A stretch of DNA of 49,414 bases, from positions 1 to 49,414 of the forward strand of contig DYPH01000031.1 of assembly GCA_020720045.1 (NCBI GenBank), read 5' to 3'. The notes under the pieces were generated by a model. It made no database searches. It saw only the letters and a program-made list of their open reading frames with translations, and was not told where the DNA came from. Of the stretch, positions 9,193 to 16,405 are shown piece after piece (the first letter of the stretch is position 1; each line of letters starts with the position of its first letter). The translations under genes and the position numbers were made by a program. This stretch comes from Sorangium cellulosum (GTDB lineage Bacteria; Myxococcota_A; Polyangia; Polyangiales; Polyangiaceae).

Positions 9193-10511
9193 GTAACGAC
9201 CTCCGCGACGCCGTTCGCGCCCGCCTCGCCGGCGTCCCGACGGTGGCCGTCACCGGACGGGTCAAGGCGGTCTCGCCGACGATGCTCCGCCTCACAGTGC
9301 CGGGCGCTCGGATCGGCGACCGCGTCGTCGTTGGCGGCCCCGACCGGCGCGGCGCTCCCCTCGTGGCAAGCGTGGTCGGTCTCGACGACGGTACCGTGCT
9401 GGCGACGCCCTTCGGTTCCGTTGTCGGCATTGGCGCGGAAGACCTCGTGACCCTCGTCCCTGGGGCCGCTTCCGTGCTCGTGGGGCCTGCCCTAAAGGGA
9501 CGTATTTTAAACGGTTTGGGCGCGCCGTGCGACGACGCAGGCCCCTTGCAAGGGCAGCCGCGCCCCCGCGACCGCGAGCCTCCGCGCCCCCTCGCGCGCC
9601 CGGCGATCACGGAGCGCTTCGTGACCGGGGTTCGCGCGGTCGACGGCCTGATGACCGTTGGGCGTGGCCAGCGCCTCGGCATCTTTGCCGGGTCCGGCGT
9701 CGGCAAATCGAGCCTGCTAGGGGCGCTCGCCCGTCACGCATTGTGCGACGTCGTCGTTGTCGCGCTTGTCGGGGAGCGCGGGCGCGAAGTAGGCGATTTT
9801 CTGCGAGATTCACTCGGTGATGCGGGGCGAGCACGCTCGGTCGTCGTCTGCGCCACCAGTGATGCTTCCGCACCGGAACGGCTCTCTGCCGTCGACGTCG
9901 CGACGAGCGTCGCCGAGGCCTTTCGCGACGACGGCGCCGATGTACTCCTCCTCGTCGATTCCCTCACGCGCGTCTGCCGGGCGGCCCGCGAAATTGGGCT
10001 TTCGGCGGGGGAAGCGCCCGCCCGAAGGGGCTATCCGCCGAGTGCGTTTTCCCTGCTGCCTCGTCTCGTCGAGCGGGCCGGTACCGGCGAGCGAGGTGGC
10101 TCAATCACTGCGTTCTACACCGTTCTTCTCGAGGGGGGGGACCTCGACGAACCGGTCGCCGATGAAGTGCGCGGGCTCCTCGATGGCCACATTGTCCTCG
10201 ACCGGACTCGTGCCGAGCGGGGGCAGTTTCCTGCGATTGATCCTGTCGTATCGCTTTCGCGATTGGCCTCGAAGGTGGCGCCACCGGAGGTGCTTCAGTA
10301 CGCCCAGGCGTTCCGTCGTCTTGAGTCTCTTCGCTTGGAAAAACGAGAGCTTGTTGCCCTCGGTGCCTACGTTCGTGGGAGCGACGTCGAGCTTGAACGC
10401 GCGCTCCAACTGACGCCTCACTTTGCCGACTTCCTTGCGCAACCCTTGGAAGAACCGAGTTCTCTCGAAGAGACGGATCGGCGCCTAGCTGCCCTCTTCG
10501 CAACTCGGTAA
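9189..10511 (+). CDS. FliI/SctN-family export ATPase, isolated from other secretion genes
   Basis: 440 residues, full length for the flagellar/type III secretion ATPase family, which powers or unfolds export substrates at the cytoplasmic face of the machine. It has an N-terminal beta-barrel domain (1-95), Walker A GSGVGKSS at about residues 168-175, the GERGREVGDF motif, Walker B-type VLLLVDSLTR, and the family PARRGYPPSAFSLLPRLVERAG segment. These separate it from F1 and Rho ATPases. The GTG start overlaps the dnaJ stop by 4 bases. No other flagellar or type III genes are nearby, so it either serves a machine encoded elsewhere or has been recruited to another role. The annotation as a FliI-family ATPase is firm; whether it is flagellar or non-flagellar is not decidable here. 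Confidence 0.9.
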   Translation: MSNDLRDAVRARLAGVPTVAVTGRVKAVSPTMLRLTVPGARIGDRVVVGGPDRRGAPLVASVVGLDDGTVLATPFGSVVGIGAEDLVTLVPGAASVLVGPALKGRILNGLGAPCDDAGPLQGQPRPRDREPPRPLARPAITERFVTGVRAVDGLMTVGRGQRLGIFAGSGVGKSSLLGALARHALCDVVVVALVGERGREVGDFLRDSLGDAGRARSVVVCATSDASAPERLSAVDVATSVAEAFRDDGADVLLLVDSLTRVCRAAREIGLSAGEAPARRGYPPSAFSLLPRLVERAGTGERGGSITAFYTVLLEGGDLDEPVADEVRGLLDGHIVLDRTRAERGQFPAIDPVVSLSRLASKVAPPEVLQYAQAFRRLESLRLEKRELVALGAYVRGSDVELERALQLTPHFADFLAQPLEEPSSLEETDRRLAALFATR

Positions 10512-10523
10512 ACAAACGAGGAG

Positions 10524-10545
10524 AGCCCGGAATTTCTTCCGGGCT
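10524..10545. terminator. stem-loop between convergent genes
   Basis: A perfect 9-bp stem (AGCCCGGAA / TTCCGGGCT) with a TTTC loop; an extra GAGG/CCTC pairing can extend it across a small bulge. It lies between the export ATPase gene and the convergent zinc-ribbon gene. There is no long T-run, so it may work as a weak bidirectional terminator or an mRNA 3' end. Confidence 0.6.
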
Positions 10546-10569
10546 CCTCGCGTCGTCCTCGCGGGAACG

Positions 10570-10833
10570 TTATTTGTTCGTAGGTGGCTGTTCGGCAGGC
10601 GGAGCGTCGCCGTTCGCGGAGGCGGTCGGCTTCGGGTCGGGAGGCTGCTGGTGGGCCGGCATCGGGCCGTAGCAGGCCATCAGCGTCGAAGAAAAAGCGG
10701 CAGCGGTCGCGAGGGTCGCGGCGACGCCAGCGAGGCGACCGGCGATGCTTCCGGTCGCTCCGCAGTGGGGGCAGGTGCGGGAAATACTCGGGAGGAAGCC
10801 GCTGCAGGCGGCGCACGAGGAGAGCTGTTTCAT
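10570..10833 (-). CDS. small zinc-ribbon protein with internal lipobox (paralog 1)
   Basis: 87 residues. The N-terminus holds a CxxC-x10-CxxC zinc ribbon with cysteines at 7, 10, 21 and 24, containing the block CSGFLPSIS. An Ala/Gly-rich hydrophobic segment (about 30-50) follows and ends in SSTLMACYG, which is a lipobox with the cysteine at residue 54. The last ~30 residues are Pro/Ala-rich and polar. A zinc ribbon in front of what reads as a type II signal sequence is unusual: cleavage would remove the metal site and release a short lipid-anchored tail. Without processing it would be a membrane-anchored zinc protein. The neighbouring gene encodes a clear paralog 56 bases upstream. No known function. 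Confidence 0.75.
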   Translation of the reverse strand: MKQLSSCAACSGFLPSISRTCPHCGATGSIAGRLAGVAATLATAAAFSSTLMACYGPMPAHQQPPDPKPTASANGDAPPAEQPPTNK

Positions 10834-10889
10834 GGGTCTCCAACGCCATCAGCAGCGGGGCCTTACAGTCAAGACCACATCCGGAAATT

Positions 10890-11249
10890 TCAGGGTGCGT
10901 CGGGCGTGTCGGCGTCCGTTTCCGCGTCGCTGGCTTTCGCGTCGGTCGTCGCTCCGTCGTCGTCCCCTGCGTCGCTCGTGCCTGCGTCGCTCGCGCCCGT
11001 ATCGCGCTGCACCGCCGCATCGGCGGTCGTCCGCCCGGCGTCGTAGTTGCCGTAGCAATCGCCGGAAGAATCGACACATCCGGCGCCGTAGCAGGCCATG
11101 AGCGTCGACGAGAACGCCCCCATCGTTGCAAGCGCCGCGGCGGCACTCCCGAGGGCCCGTAGCGGCGCAACGTGGCCGCAGTGGGGGCATTTTACGGAAA
11201 TCGCGGGGAGAAATCCGCTGCATTGCGCACACATTCCAAGGGCTTTCAT
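10890..11249 (-). CDS. small zinc-ribbon protein with internal lipobox (paralog 2)
   Basis: 119 residues, paralogous to the gene just downstream: cysteines again at 7, 10, 21 and 24, the identical CSGFLP block and CPHCG, then an Ala-rich hydrophobic segment ending in FSSTLMACYG (cysteine at about 53). The tail differs; it is long and Asp/Ala/Thr-rich (DAGTSDAGDDDG type repeats) and carries two further cysteines soon after the lipobox. Strict conservation of ribbon and lipobox with divergent tails suggests that the N-terminal half is the functional module. It is transcribed divergently from the radical SAM gene across a 96-bp gap. A substrate relationship to that enzyme is possible but not shown by the sequence. 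Confidence 0.75.
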   Translation of the reverse strand: MKALGMCAQCSGFLPAISVKCPHCGHVAPLRALGSAAAALATMGAFSSTLMACYGAGCVDSSGDCYGNYDAGRTTADAAVQRDTGASDAGTSDAGDDDGATTDAKASDAETDADTPDAP

Positions 11250-11345
11250 CGCGTATCCTTTCGTCGAGGCGGTGCAAATCGATGGCCGACCGGGCCATCC
11301 GCGTTGCGCGCGTAAGAGGGACGAGCTTGACTCGTTTTCCTACCG

Positions 11346-12608
11346 ATGTCCTCAATCAAACGCCGTCTTCCGGTTTCCGAGCTCGCCCCGCGTCCGATTT
11401 ATGTCGTCTGGGAGCTTACCCTCGCCTGCGACCAGCCGTGCACGCACTGTGGCTCGCGAGCGGGCGAGGCGCGCGAGATGGAGATCTCGACAGAAAAGGC
11501 ACTGTCGGTCGTAAACGAATTGAAGGCCTTGGGGACCGAGGAGATCGCGCTCATCGGTGGTGAAGCGTACCTCCATCCCGGGTTTCTCACGATCGCGCGC
11601 GCGATTTCCGACGCGGGAATGCGCGCGACAATGACGACGGGGGGACGAAACATCGATGCCGTCCGCGCGAAAGAAATGGCTGCCGCCGGCTTTTTTAGCG
11701 TCTCGGTGAGTCTCGACGGCACCGAAGCGACCCACGACCGGATGCGAGCCTCAAAAGGTAGCTTTTTTGCTGCAAAAAGCGCGCTTCGTCACCTCCGTGA
11801 AGCGGGCGTCGCTGTGACGGTAAATACGAATTTCAATCGATTTAACCTTCCCAATCTCGAAGCACTCTATGAAATACTCGCGGAGCGCGATGAGCACGGT
11901 CAGACGCTGGTTCGCGGTTGGCAAGTGCAGGTAACGGCGCCGCTCGGTCGTGCCGCCGATCGCGCCGATATGCTCCTACAGCCCTACGACTACCTCGAAA
12001 TGATGCCGCGGCTTGCCGCCGTGAAGACGCGGGCGAACGAGGACGGAATCGTGATGCTCCTTGGGAATAATCTTGGCTATTTCGGCCCCGAAGAGGGGCT
12101 GCTCCGAAGCCCGGCCGGCAAGCAGGATCACTTTCGAGGCTGCTTCGCTGGGCGCTTTCTTATGGGCATTGAGAGCGACGGCGCGATCAAGGGATGCCCG
12201 TCGCTGCAGACGGAAAAGTACGTGGGCGGAAACGTGCATAATGCAAGCGTGCGCGCCATCTGGGACGAAGCGCCGATCCTCGGGTTCACGCGCCGGGATC
12301 GCGTCGACGAACTTTGGGGCTTTTGTGGGACGTGCCCCTTCGGCGAGGTCTGCCAGGGGGGCTGCAGCTTTACCGCGGAGTCGATTTTGGGGCGTCGGGG
12401 CAACAATCCCTACTGCTCTTTCCGCGCGCGCTCCCTTGCCACGCGTGGCCTCCGAGAGCGCCTCGTCCCCGCGGAGCGCGCCCCGGGGCTCCCTTTCGAC
12501 AACGGCCGCTTTTCCCTCGTCGAGGAGCGGCTCGACGCCGCCGAGCCGCCGCCGCCCCCGCCCCCGCGAAAAGACCTCGTGAAAATCCGACGCGCACCGG
12601 CGTCGTAG
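11346..12608 (+). CDS. radical SAM/SPASM domain enzyme
   Basis: 420 residues. The radical SAM cluster motif CxxxCxxC is at 28-35 (CDQPCTHC), followed by the usual GGEAYLHP (SAM-binding GGE) and an SPASM-like C-terminal region whose cysteines (GCFAGR, GCPSL, CGTCPFGEVCQGGC, CSF) would bind auxiliary iron-sulfur clusters. Such enzymes commonly mature peptides or protein side chains, including RiPPs, quinohemoproteins and sulfatases. The C-terminal ~40 residues are Pro-rich and low complexity. It is divergent from two small Cys-containing paralogs, and an ABC-F gene follows after 20 bases. The family call is firm; the substrate is unknown. The zinc-ribbon paralogs and the Cys-rich peptide at 15.6 kb are candidate partners by position only. 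Confidence 0.9.
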   Translation: MSSIKRRLPVSELAPRPIYVVWELTLACDQPCTHCGSRAGEAREMEISTEKALSVVNELKALGTEEIALIGGEAYLHPGFLTIARAISDAGMRATMTTGGRNIDAVRAKEMAAAGFFSVSVSLDGTEATHDRMRASKGSFFAAKSALRHLREAGVAVTVNTNFNRFNLPNLEALYEILAERDEHGQTLVRGWQVQVTAPLGRAADRADMLLQPYDYLEMMPRLAAVKTRANEDGIVMLLGNNLGYFGPEEGLLRSPAGKQDHFRGCFAGRFLMGIESDGAIKGCPSLQTEKYVGGNVHNASVRAIWDEAPILGFTRRDRVDELWGFCGTCPFGEVCQGGCSFTAESILGRRGNNPYCSFRARSLATRGLRERLVPAERAPGLPFDNGRFSLVEERLDAAEPPPPPPPRKDLVKIRRAPAS

Positions 12609-12628
12609 CCTGCTAGTTCGCGCCCGCT

Positions 12629-14575
12629 ATGACGATTCTTCAGGTCGCCAACCTCCGCTACGGCTTCGCAGGCGGAACGCTCTTTCGCGACGTCACCTTC
12701 TCGCTTGCCGCCGGCGAACGCGCGTCGCTCGTTGCTCCGAATGGGGCGGGAAAATCGACGCTTCTCCGCTGCATCATGAAGGAGATCGAGCCCGAGGAGG
12801 GGACGGTCGTCATCCGGAAAGAGGCGAAGATTGGCTACTACCGCCAGTCCCACGAAGTGAAGCCGATTGGCGACGTCCTCGGCGCTTTCCTTAGTGGATT
12901 CGGCAAGATTGTCGCCCTTCGTGACGCCCTAGAGGCGGCCCAACACGCCGCCCACGACGGCTCCGAGGAGAGCCTAAATCGGCTCGCTCGCCTCCACGAT
13001 CAATGGATCATTGAAGGGGGGGACTCCCTCGAGCACAAGGTCGCTTCGATCGCGCTTCAATTGGGCTTCTCCGATGCCGACCTCGCACGCCCGGTTGCCA
13101 GTCTCTCCGGTGGCGAGCGCGGGCGCTTGTCGCTCGGGACGATCCTCGCTCAGGAGCCCGACTTTCTCCTCCTCGACGAGCCGACGAATCACCTCGATCT
13201 CGACACCATTGGGTGGTTGGAAGGGTATTTGAAGGGCTTCAAGGGGGCGGTGCTTCTCGTGAGTCACGACCGTGCCTTCCTCGACGCGACCACGAACCAC
13301 ACCTTCGAGCTCGGTACGCGCGGTTTGCGAAGCTATCCGCTCGCCTACAGCGACTACATTGAGGCCCGCGAAGAGGACCTCGCGCGCGAAGAGGCGAAGA
13401 AAGAGCGTCAGGACGCCTTTGTCGCAAAGACCGAAGACTTCATTCGTCGAAACATCGCCGGTCAAAAGACGAAGATGGCCCAGGGGCGTCGCAAGATGCT
13501 TGAGAAGCTCGATCGGATCGACGGGCCGGAAGACGTATGGAACAAGGCGGAGCGCGTTGCTTTCCGCTTTGTCCCCGCGGCGCGGAGTGGCGACATCGTC
13601 CTCGAGGCCAACGCTCTTGGGGCGGCCCGCGGTGGGCGCCCCCTCTTTTCCGGCGTCGATCTTCTCGTCCGCCGCGGCGAGCGCATCGGCATCGTCGGCC
13701 CGAACGGGGCAGGGAAGTCGACGCTCCTCAAGCTCCTTGCCGGTCGCGGTCATTCAGAAGATCGCGGTGCCGTCAAACGCGGAACTAACCTTCAGGAAGG
13801 CTATTTCGATCAGCACCTTGGGGAGATCAATACGGCGCGAACGGCCGTCGAGGAGGTGCGCAGCGTACGCGGAGACTTTACCCCGGAGAAGGCGCGTGAA
13901 TACCTCGCCCGATTCCGTTTTTGGGGGGACGACGCGCTCCGATCGACGGCCGGTTTCTCCGGCGGCGAGCGGTCCCGTCTCGCCCTCGCGAAGATGCTCT
14001 TGGAGCCGAAGAACCTGCTCTTCCTCGACGAGCCTACGAACCACCTCGACATCCCGGCCGCAGAAATCCTTGAAGAAGCGCTGGTCGGTTTTGACGGGAC
14101 CGTCCTCCTCGTGAGTCACGATCGCCGCTTCTTGGAGACGGTGACGACGCGCCTGGTGATCGTCCGCGACGGCCACGTTGACATTTTCCCGGGCGGTTAT
14201 GCCGACTTCGTCGCTACCAAAGAGCGCCAGAAAGCAGAAGCGGAAGCGCGCGCCGCCGAAGAGCGGGCCGCCCTCGAAAAGGCGAAGCGAAAGTCGATGG
14301 CGCCTCCGTCGGAGAAGGCGAAGCCGACGGGGAACTACGAAGACAACAAGGCGAAGTCACGCGATCGCGAAAAGAAACAACGGCGTTTGAAAGAGGTCGA
14401 ACAGCTCGTCGAGAGCGGTGAAGCCCAGCTCGCGACGCTCCGCGAGGACCTCAAGCAGGATCCGGGGGGCGACTGGGCCAAGATCGCGACGATGGCGAAA
14501 GAGGAGCAGGCGCTTGCCGCCCGCGTTGAGCAGCTCCTAGAGGAGTGGGCAACGCTCGCCGAGGAACTTGCCTGA
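12629..14575 (+). CDS. ABC-F family ATPase
   Basis: 648 residues with two ATPase cassettes and no transmembrane segments, the hallmark of ABC-F proteins, which bind ribosomes and rescue or tune translation. The first Walker A is APNGAGKST at about 36-44, with signature LSGGERGR and Walker B LLLDEPTNHLD. The second cassette has GPNGAGKST, FSGGERSR and LFLDEPTNHLD. Both catalytic glutamates are present. The inter-cassette linker is rich in Lys/Arg/Glu (AGQKTKMAQGRRK). The C-terminal ~100 residues are a charged coiled coil like the Uup C-terminal domain. The TGA stop overlaps the next ATG (TGATG), so the glutaredoxin-like lipoprotein is translationally coupled. A Uup/YdiF-type role is likely; an antibiotic-resistance role cannot be excluded. 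Confidence 0.93.
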   Translation: MTILQVANLRYGFAGGTLFRDVTFSLAAGERASLVAPNGAGKSTLLRCIMKEIEPEEGTVVIRKEAKIGYYRQSHEVKPIGDVLGAFLSGFGKIVALRDALEAAQHAAHDGSEESLNRLARLHDQWIIEGGDSLEHKVASIALQLGFSDADLARPVASLSGGERGRLSLGTILAQEPDFLLLDEPTNHLDLDTIGWLEGYLKGFKGAVLLVSHDRAFLDATTNHTFELGTRGLRSYPLAYSDYIEAREEDLAREEAKKERQDAFVAKTEDFIRRNIAGQKTKMAQGRRKMLEKLDRIDGPEDVWNKAERVAFRFVPAARSGDIVLEANALGAARGGRPLFSGVDLLVRRGERIGIVGPNGAGKSTLLKLLAGRGHSEDRGAVKRGTNLQEGYFDQHLGEINTARTAVEEVRSVRGDFTPEKAREYLARFRFWGDDALRSTAGFSGGERSRLALAKMLLEPKNLLFLDEPTNHLDIPAAEILEEALVGFDGTVLLVSHDRRFLETVTTRLVIVRDGHVDIFPGGYADFVATKERQKAEAEARAAEERAALEKAKRKSMAPPSEKAKPTGNYEDNKAKSRDREKKQRRLKEVEQLVESGEAQLATLREDLKQDPGGDWAKIATMAKEEQALAARVEQLLEEWATLAEELA

Positions 14576-14949
14576 TGAAAAAAATCTTGAAACTTCTGCC
14601 AATTGCGGCCTTTCTCCTCGCGGGGATCGCCTGCAGCAAGCGGGAGACGCCGGTGGCCAAAGCGGTCAAGCCGGCCGCCTTGGTGCACACGCATGCGGGG
14701 GAGAAGCGAGCCATCGTCTACGGCGCCGACTGGTGCGAGGCGTGCCACTTGGCTGGAGCGTGGCTTACGAGCCACGGCTACACGGTGATCGACCGGGATA
14801 TCGAGAAGGAGCGTGATGGCGCCGAGGCGATGCAGGACGCTCTCGACGCGGCCGGCCTGACGTCGCCCGGCATCCCGGTGATCGAGCTTGAAGGGGCGGT
14901 CGTCCTCGGCTTCGACCAGAAGAAGCTCGAAAAAATTACTGCGAAATAG
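14575..14949 (+). CDS. glutaredoxin/thioredoxin-like lipoprotein
   Basis: 124 residues. A lipoprotein signal (MKKILKLLPIAAFLLAGIAC, cysteine at 20) precedes a thioredoxin-fold domain with CxxC active site WCEAC (Cys54, Cys57), the helix-strand DWC...GYTVIDRDIEKE arrangement and the cis-proline element GIPVIE. It would be a thiol-disulfide reductase or oxidase anchored at the membrane facing the periplasm. Its start overlaps the ABC-F stop. I choose the ATG at 14575 because it opens directly onto the signal peptide; a GTG 30 bases upstream gives no sensible leader. Pairing a ribosome-associated ATPase with a periplasmic redox lipoprotein is odd and may simply be operon economy. Confidence 0.8.
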   Translation: MKKILKLLPIAAFLLAGIACSKRETPVAKAVKPAALVHTHAGEKRAIVYGADWCEACHLAGAWLTSHGYTVIDRDIEKERDGAEAMQDALDAAGLTSPGIPVIELEGAVVLGFDQKKLEKITAK

Positions 14950-14954
14950 GCAGT

Positions 14955-15539
14955 TTAGTGTGCATGTGTCGCGCAGTCGCAACTTGCCGCGCCCCGGTAG
15001 GTTGCGCAGCAAGGGCCGCAGCTGCTTGCGAGCGCTTCTCGGAGCGTAGTGCGTGCACGATGCAAGCGAACCGAGGCGGCGTTCGCCCCCAAGCCGAGGG
15101 ATCGCGCTGCCTCGGAGACGCTGCTGTCCCCGGCGTCAACGGCGCGCACGAGGGCCGCCGTCGCCGGAGAGAGCGTCTTCTCCACGAGGGGTTGAAGACA
15201 CTGACAGCCCATTTCTGGCGATAGTTCGGGGACTTCCGTCGGGATAGACTCCGCGATCGCCTCCACATCGACGCGTGACCGACCGTCGGTGGCGCGGGCG
15301 GCCGCCCCGCGGTGGGCGTCAATATGTGCATTCTTCACGATTCCAAAGAGCCACGCCCGGAGGTCGACGGGAGCCGCAAGCGAGGCCGCCCCGCGGGTGA
15401 GCGCTTCGAGGGCGCGCAGGGAGGCGGTCTGGACGACGTCTTCCGCCTCGGCGTCGTTCGCCCCCCGACGGCGCAAGAAAGCGAGGAGCGCCCCCCGATC
15501 GGCGGTGAGCAGAGCGGCAAGGCGCTCCTCGGCACTCAT
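14955..15539 (-). CDS. ECF sigma factor with Cys-rich C-terminal tail
   Basis: 194 residues from the ATG at 15539. Sigma region 2 is at about 10-80 (DAEAEDVVQTASLRALEAL, then DLRAWLFGIVKNAHIDAHR) and region 4 at about 122-170 (a SVSEAARSLGLGANAASVRLHRAR helix-turn-helix). Cysteines are confined to the linker (C112, C114) and a 25-residue tail after region 4 (C174, C177, C178, C187, C189, with His192 and His194). Known CorE-type ECF factors of Myxococcus sense copper through a C-terminal Cys-rich domain without an anti-sigma factor; the same layout suggests direct metal sensing here. The start overlaps the stop of the Cys-rich peptide gene (ATGA), so the pair is translationally coupled. The metal is not predictable. 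Confidence 0.88.
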   Translation of the reverse strand: MSAEERLAALLTADRGALLAFLRRRGANDAEAEDVVQTASLRALEALTRGAASLAAPVDLRAWLFGIVKNAHIDAHRGAAARATDGRSRVDVEAIAESIPTEVPELSPEMGCQCLQPLVEKTLSPATAALVRAVDAGDSSVSEAARSLGLGANAASVRLHRARTTLREALASSCGPCCATYRGAASCDCATHAH

Positions 15540-15739
15540 CGGGCGCACCCGCAGCCGGTCGAGGTACTTTTCTCACAGCATTTGCAGGGGTTGCAGGTGC
15601 AGCCGTCGCAGGCGCAGGTGTCGCTTCCACTCGCGGCATCGGCAGTCTCCGGCGTGGCCGGGCGATCGCAGCACCCCGGCTCACACCTGCAGTCGGTGCA
15701 CGAACAGGAACAGGAACGAACTTCGTCGTTGGATTTCAT
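15536..15739 (-). CDS. metallothionein-like Cys-rich peptide
   Basis: 67 residues with 16 cysteines (24%), arranged as CxC and CC pairs in two clusters (residues ~10-25 and ~43-65) separated by an Ala/Thr/Asp linker. There is no aromatic residue and no histidine. Two cysteine clusters without aromatics is the classic metallothionein composition, although the sequence matches no family I can name. A GGAG ribosome-binding sequence sits 7 bases before the ATG at 15739. The stop codon overlaps the start of the Cys-tailed ECF sigma factor, pointing to a coupled sensor/buffer pair. GTAACC on the minus strand (15772-15767) could be an ECF-type -35, but I see no convincing -10. A RiPP precursor is the alternative reading. 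Confidence 0.8.
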   Translation of the reverse strand: MKSNDEVRSCSCSCTDCRCEPGCCDRPATPETADAASGSDTCACDGCTCNPCKCCEKSTSTGCGCAR

Positions 15740-15871
15740 GATGATTCTCCGGAAGTGCCGTGGGGCGGTTACCCCCCTGCGACGGAGCGACGCTTGGCGA
15801 TCTTACGTCACCGCGGGTCGATTCTGCGATTCCGGCTCCCCACGCCAAAACGTACGCCGTATCTTCCGCCG

Positions 15872-16369
15872 ATGTATCGACAAGGCGCCTTACCGAAAGG
15901 GGCTTGCCCCCGCTGTTTTGCCCCGCTCAATGCGATCGCCCTCGGCGCGTTCCAGGCACAGGGCTGCCGAATATGCGGTGGGATTTTTGCCGACAATGCC
16001 CTTTCGAGCCGGATCACGAGCATCCTCGATCGGACGATCGTTGCCGACGCTTTTTCCCATGCGGCGCGCAAAGCGGCGCAACCCCTCGATTTGCACGGGC
16101 CCAAGTTGTCGTGCCCGGAGTGTTCCCTCGCGATGCTCCCGAACTATGTGCAGGCCGCGAATGCTCGGGTCGATGCCTGCGCGGAGCACGGAACCTTCTT
16201 TGACGCCCACGAACTCGAGGCGGTGAGCCGTGCCTACCGGCGGCGGCGTGAGGCTGGAGTTCCCCAGGCGCCGCGCACGACCCCGTCGTTGCAACGAACG
16301 ATTGAATCGTCGGAAGCGGGCCCTGTCGAAGTGGGCATCTGGCAGCTGTTAGCGAGTCTTCTCAAGTAG
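15872..16369 (+). CDS. zf-TFIIB domain protein
   Basis: 165 residues from the ATG at 15872; the frame is open for 39 more codons upstream but the extra sequence looks non-coding. It has two zinc-binding units: CPRC...CRICGGIF near the N-terminus, and CPEC...CAEHGTFFDAHELEAV, which is the zf-TFIIB signature (a Cys pair followed by C-x-x-HG-x-F/W-x-D-x-x-EL). The C-terminus is Arg-rich then short and polar. Such proteins are common in myxobacteria and have no defined role; zinc binding or interaction with nucleic acid is presumed. TATCTT at 15860-15865 ends 6 bases before the ATG and may be the -10 of a leaderless transcript. Confidence 0.75.
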   Translation: MYRQGALPKGACPRCFAPLNAIALGAFQAQGCRICGGIFADNALSSRITSILDRTIVADAFSHAARKAAQPLDLHGPKLSCPECSLAMLPNYVQAANARVDACAEHGTFFDAHELEAVSRAYRRRREAGVPQAPRTTPSLQRTIESSEAGPVEVGIWQLLASLLK

Positions 16370-16381
16370 TTGGCAGAGACG

Positions 16382-16405
16382 AGTGGGCTACCAAGTGGGC
16401 TACCA
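16382..16405. repeat. perfect 12-bp tandem duplication at gene 3' end
   Basis: AGTGGGCTACCA occurs twice in a row. The unit carries the stop codon of the DUF2804 gene, so a second in-frame stop follows immediately and the protein is unaffected. Confidence 0.85.

Noticed and set aside
15747-15772. ECF-type autoregulated promoter for the Cys-rich peptide
   Set aside because: GTAACC fits a -35, but no CGTC-like -10 lies at the right spacing; kept only as a remark in the gene entry.
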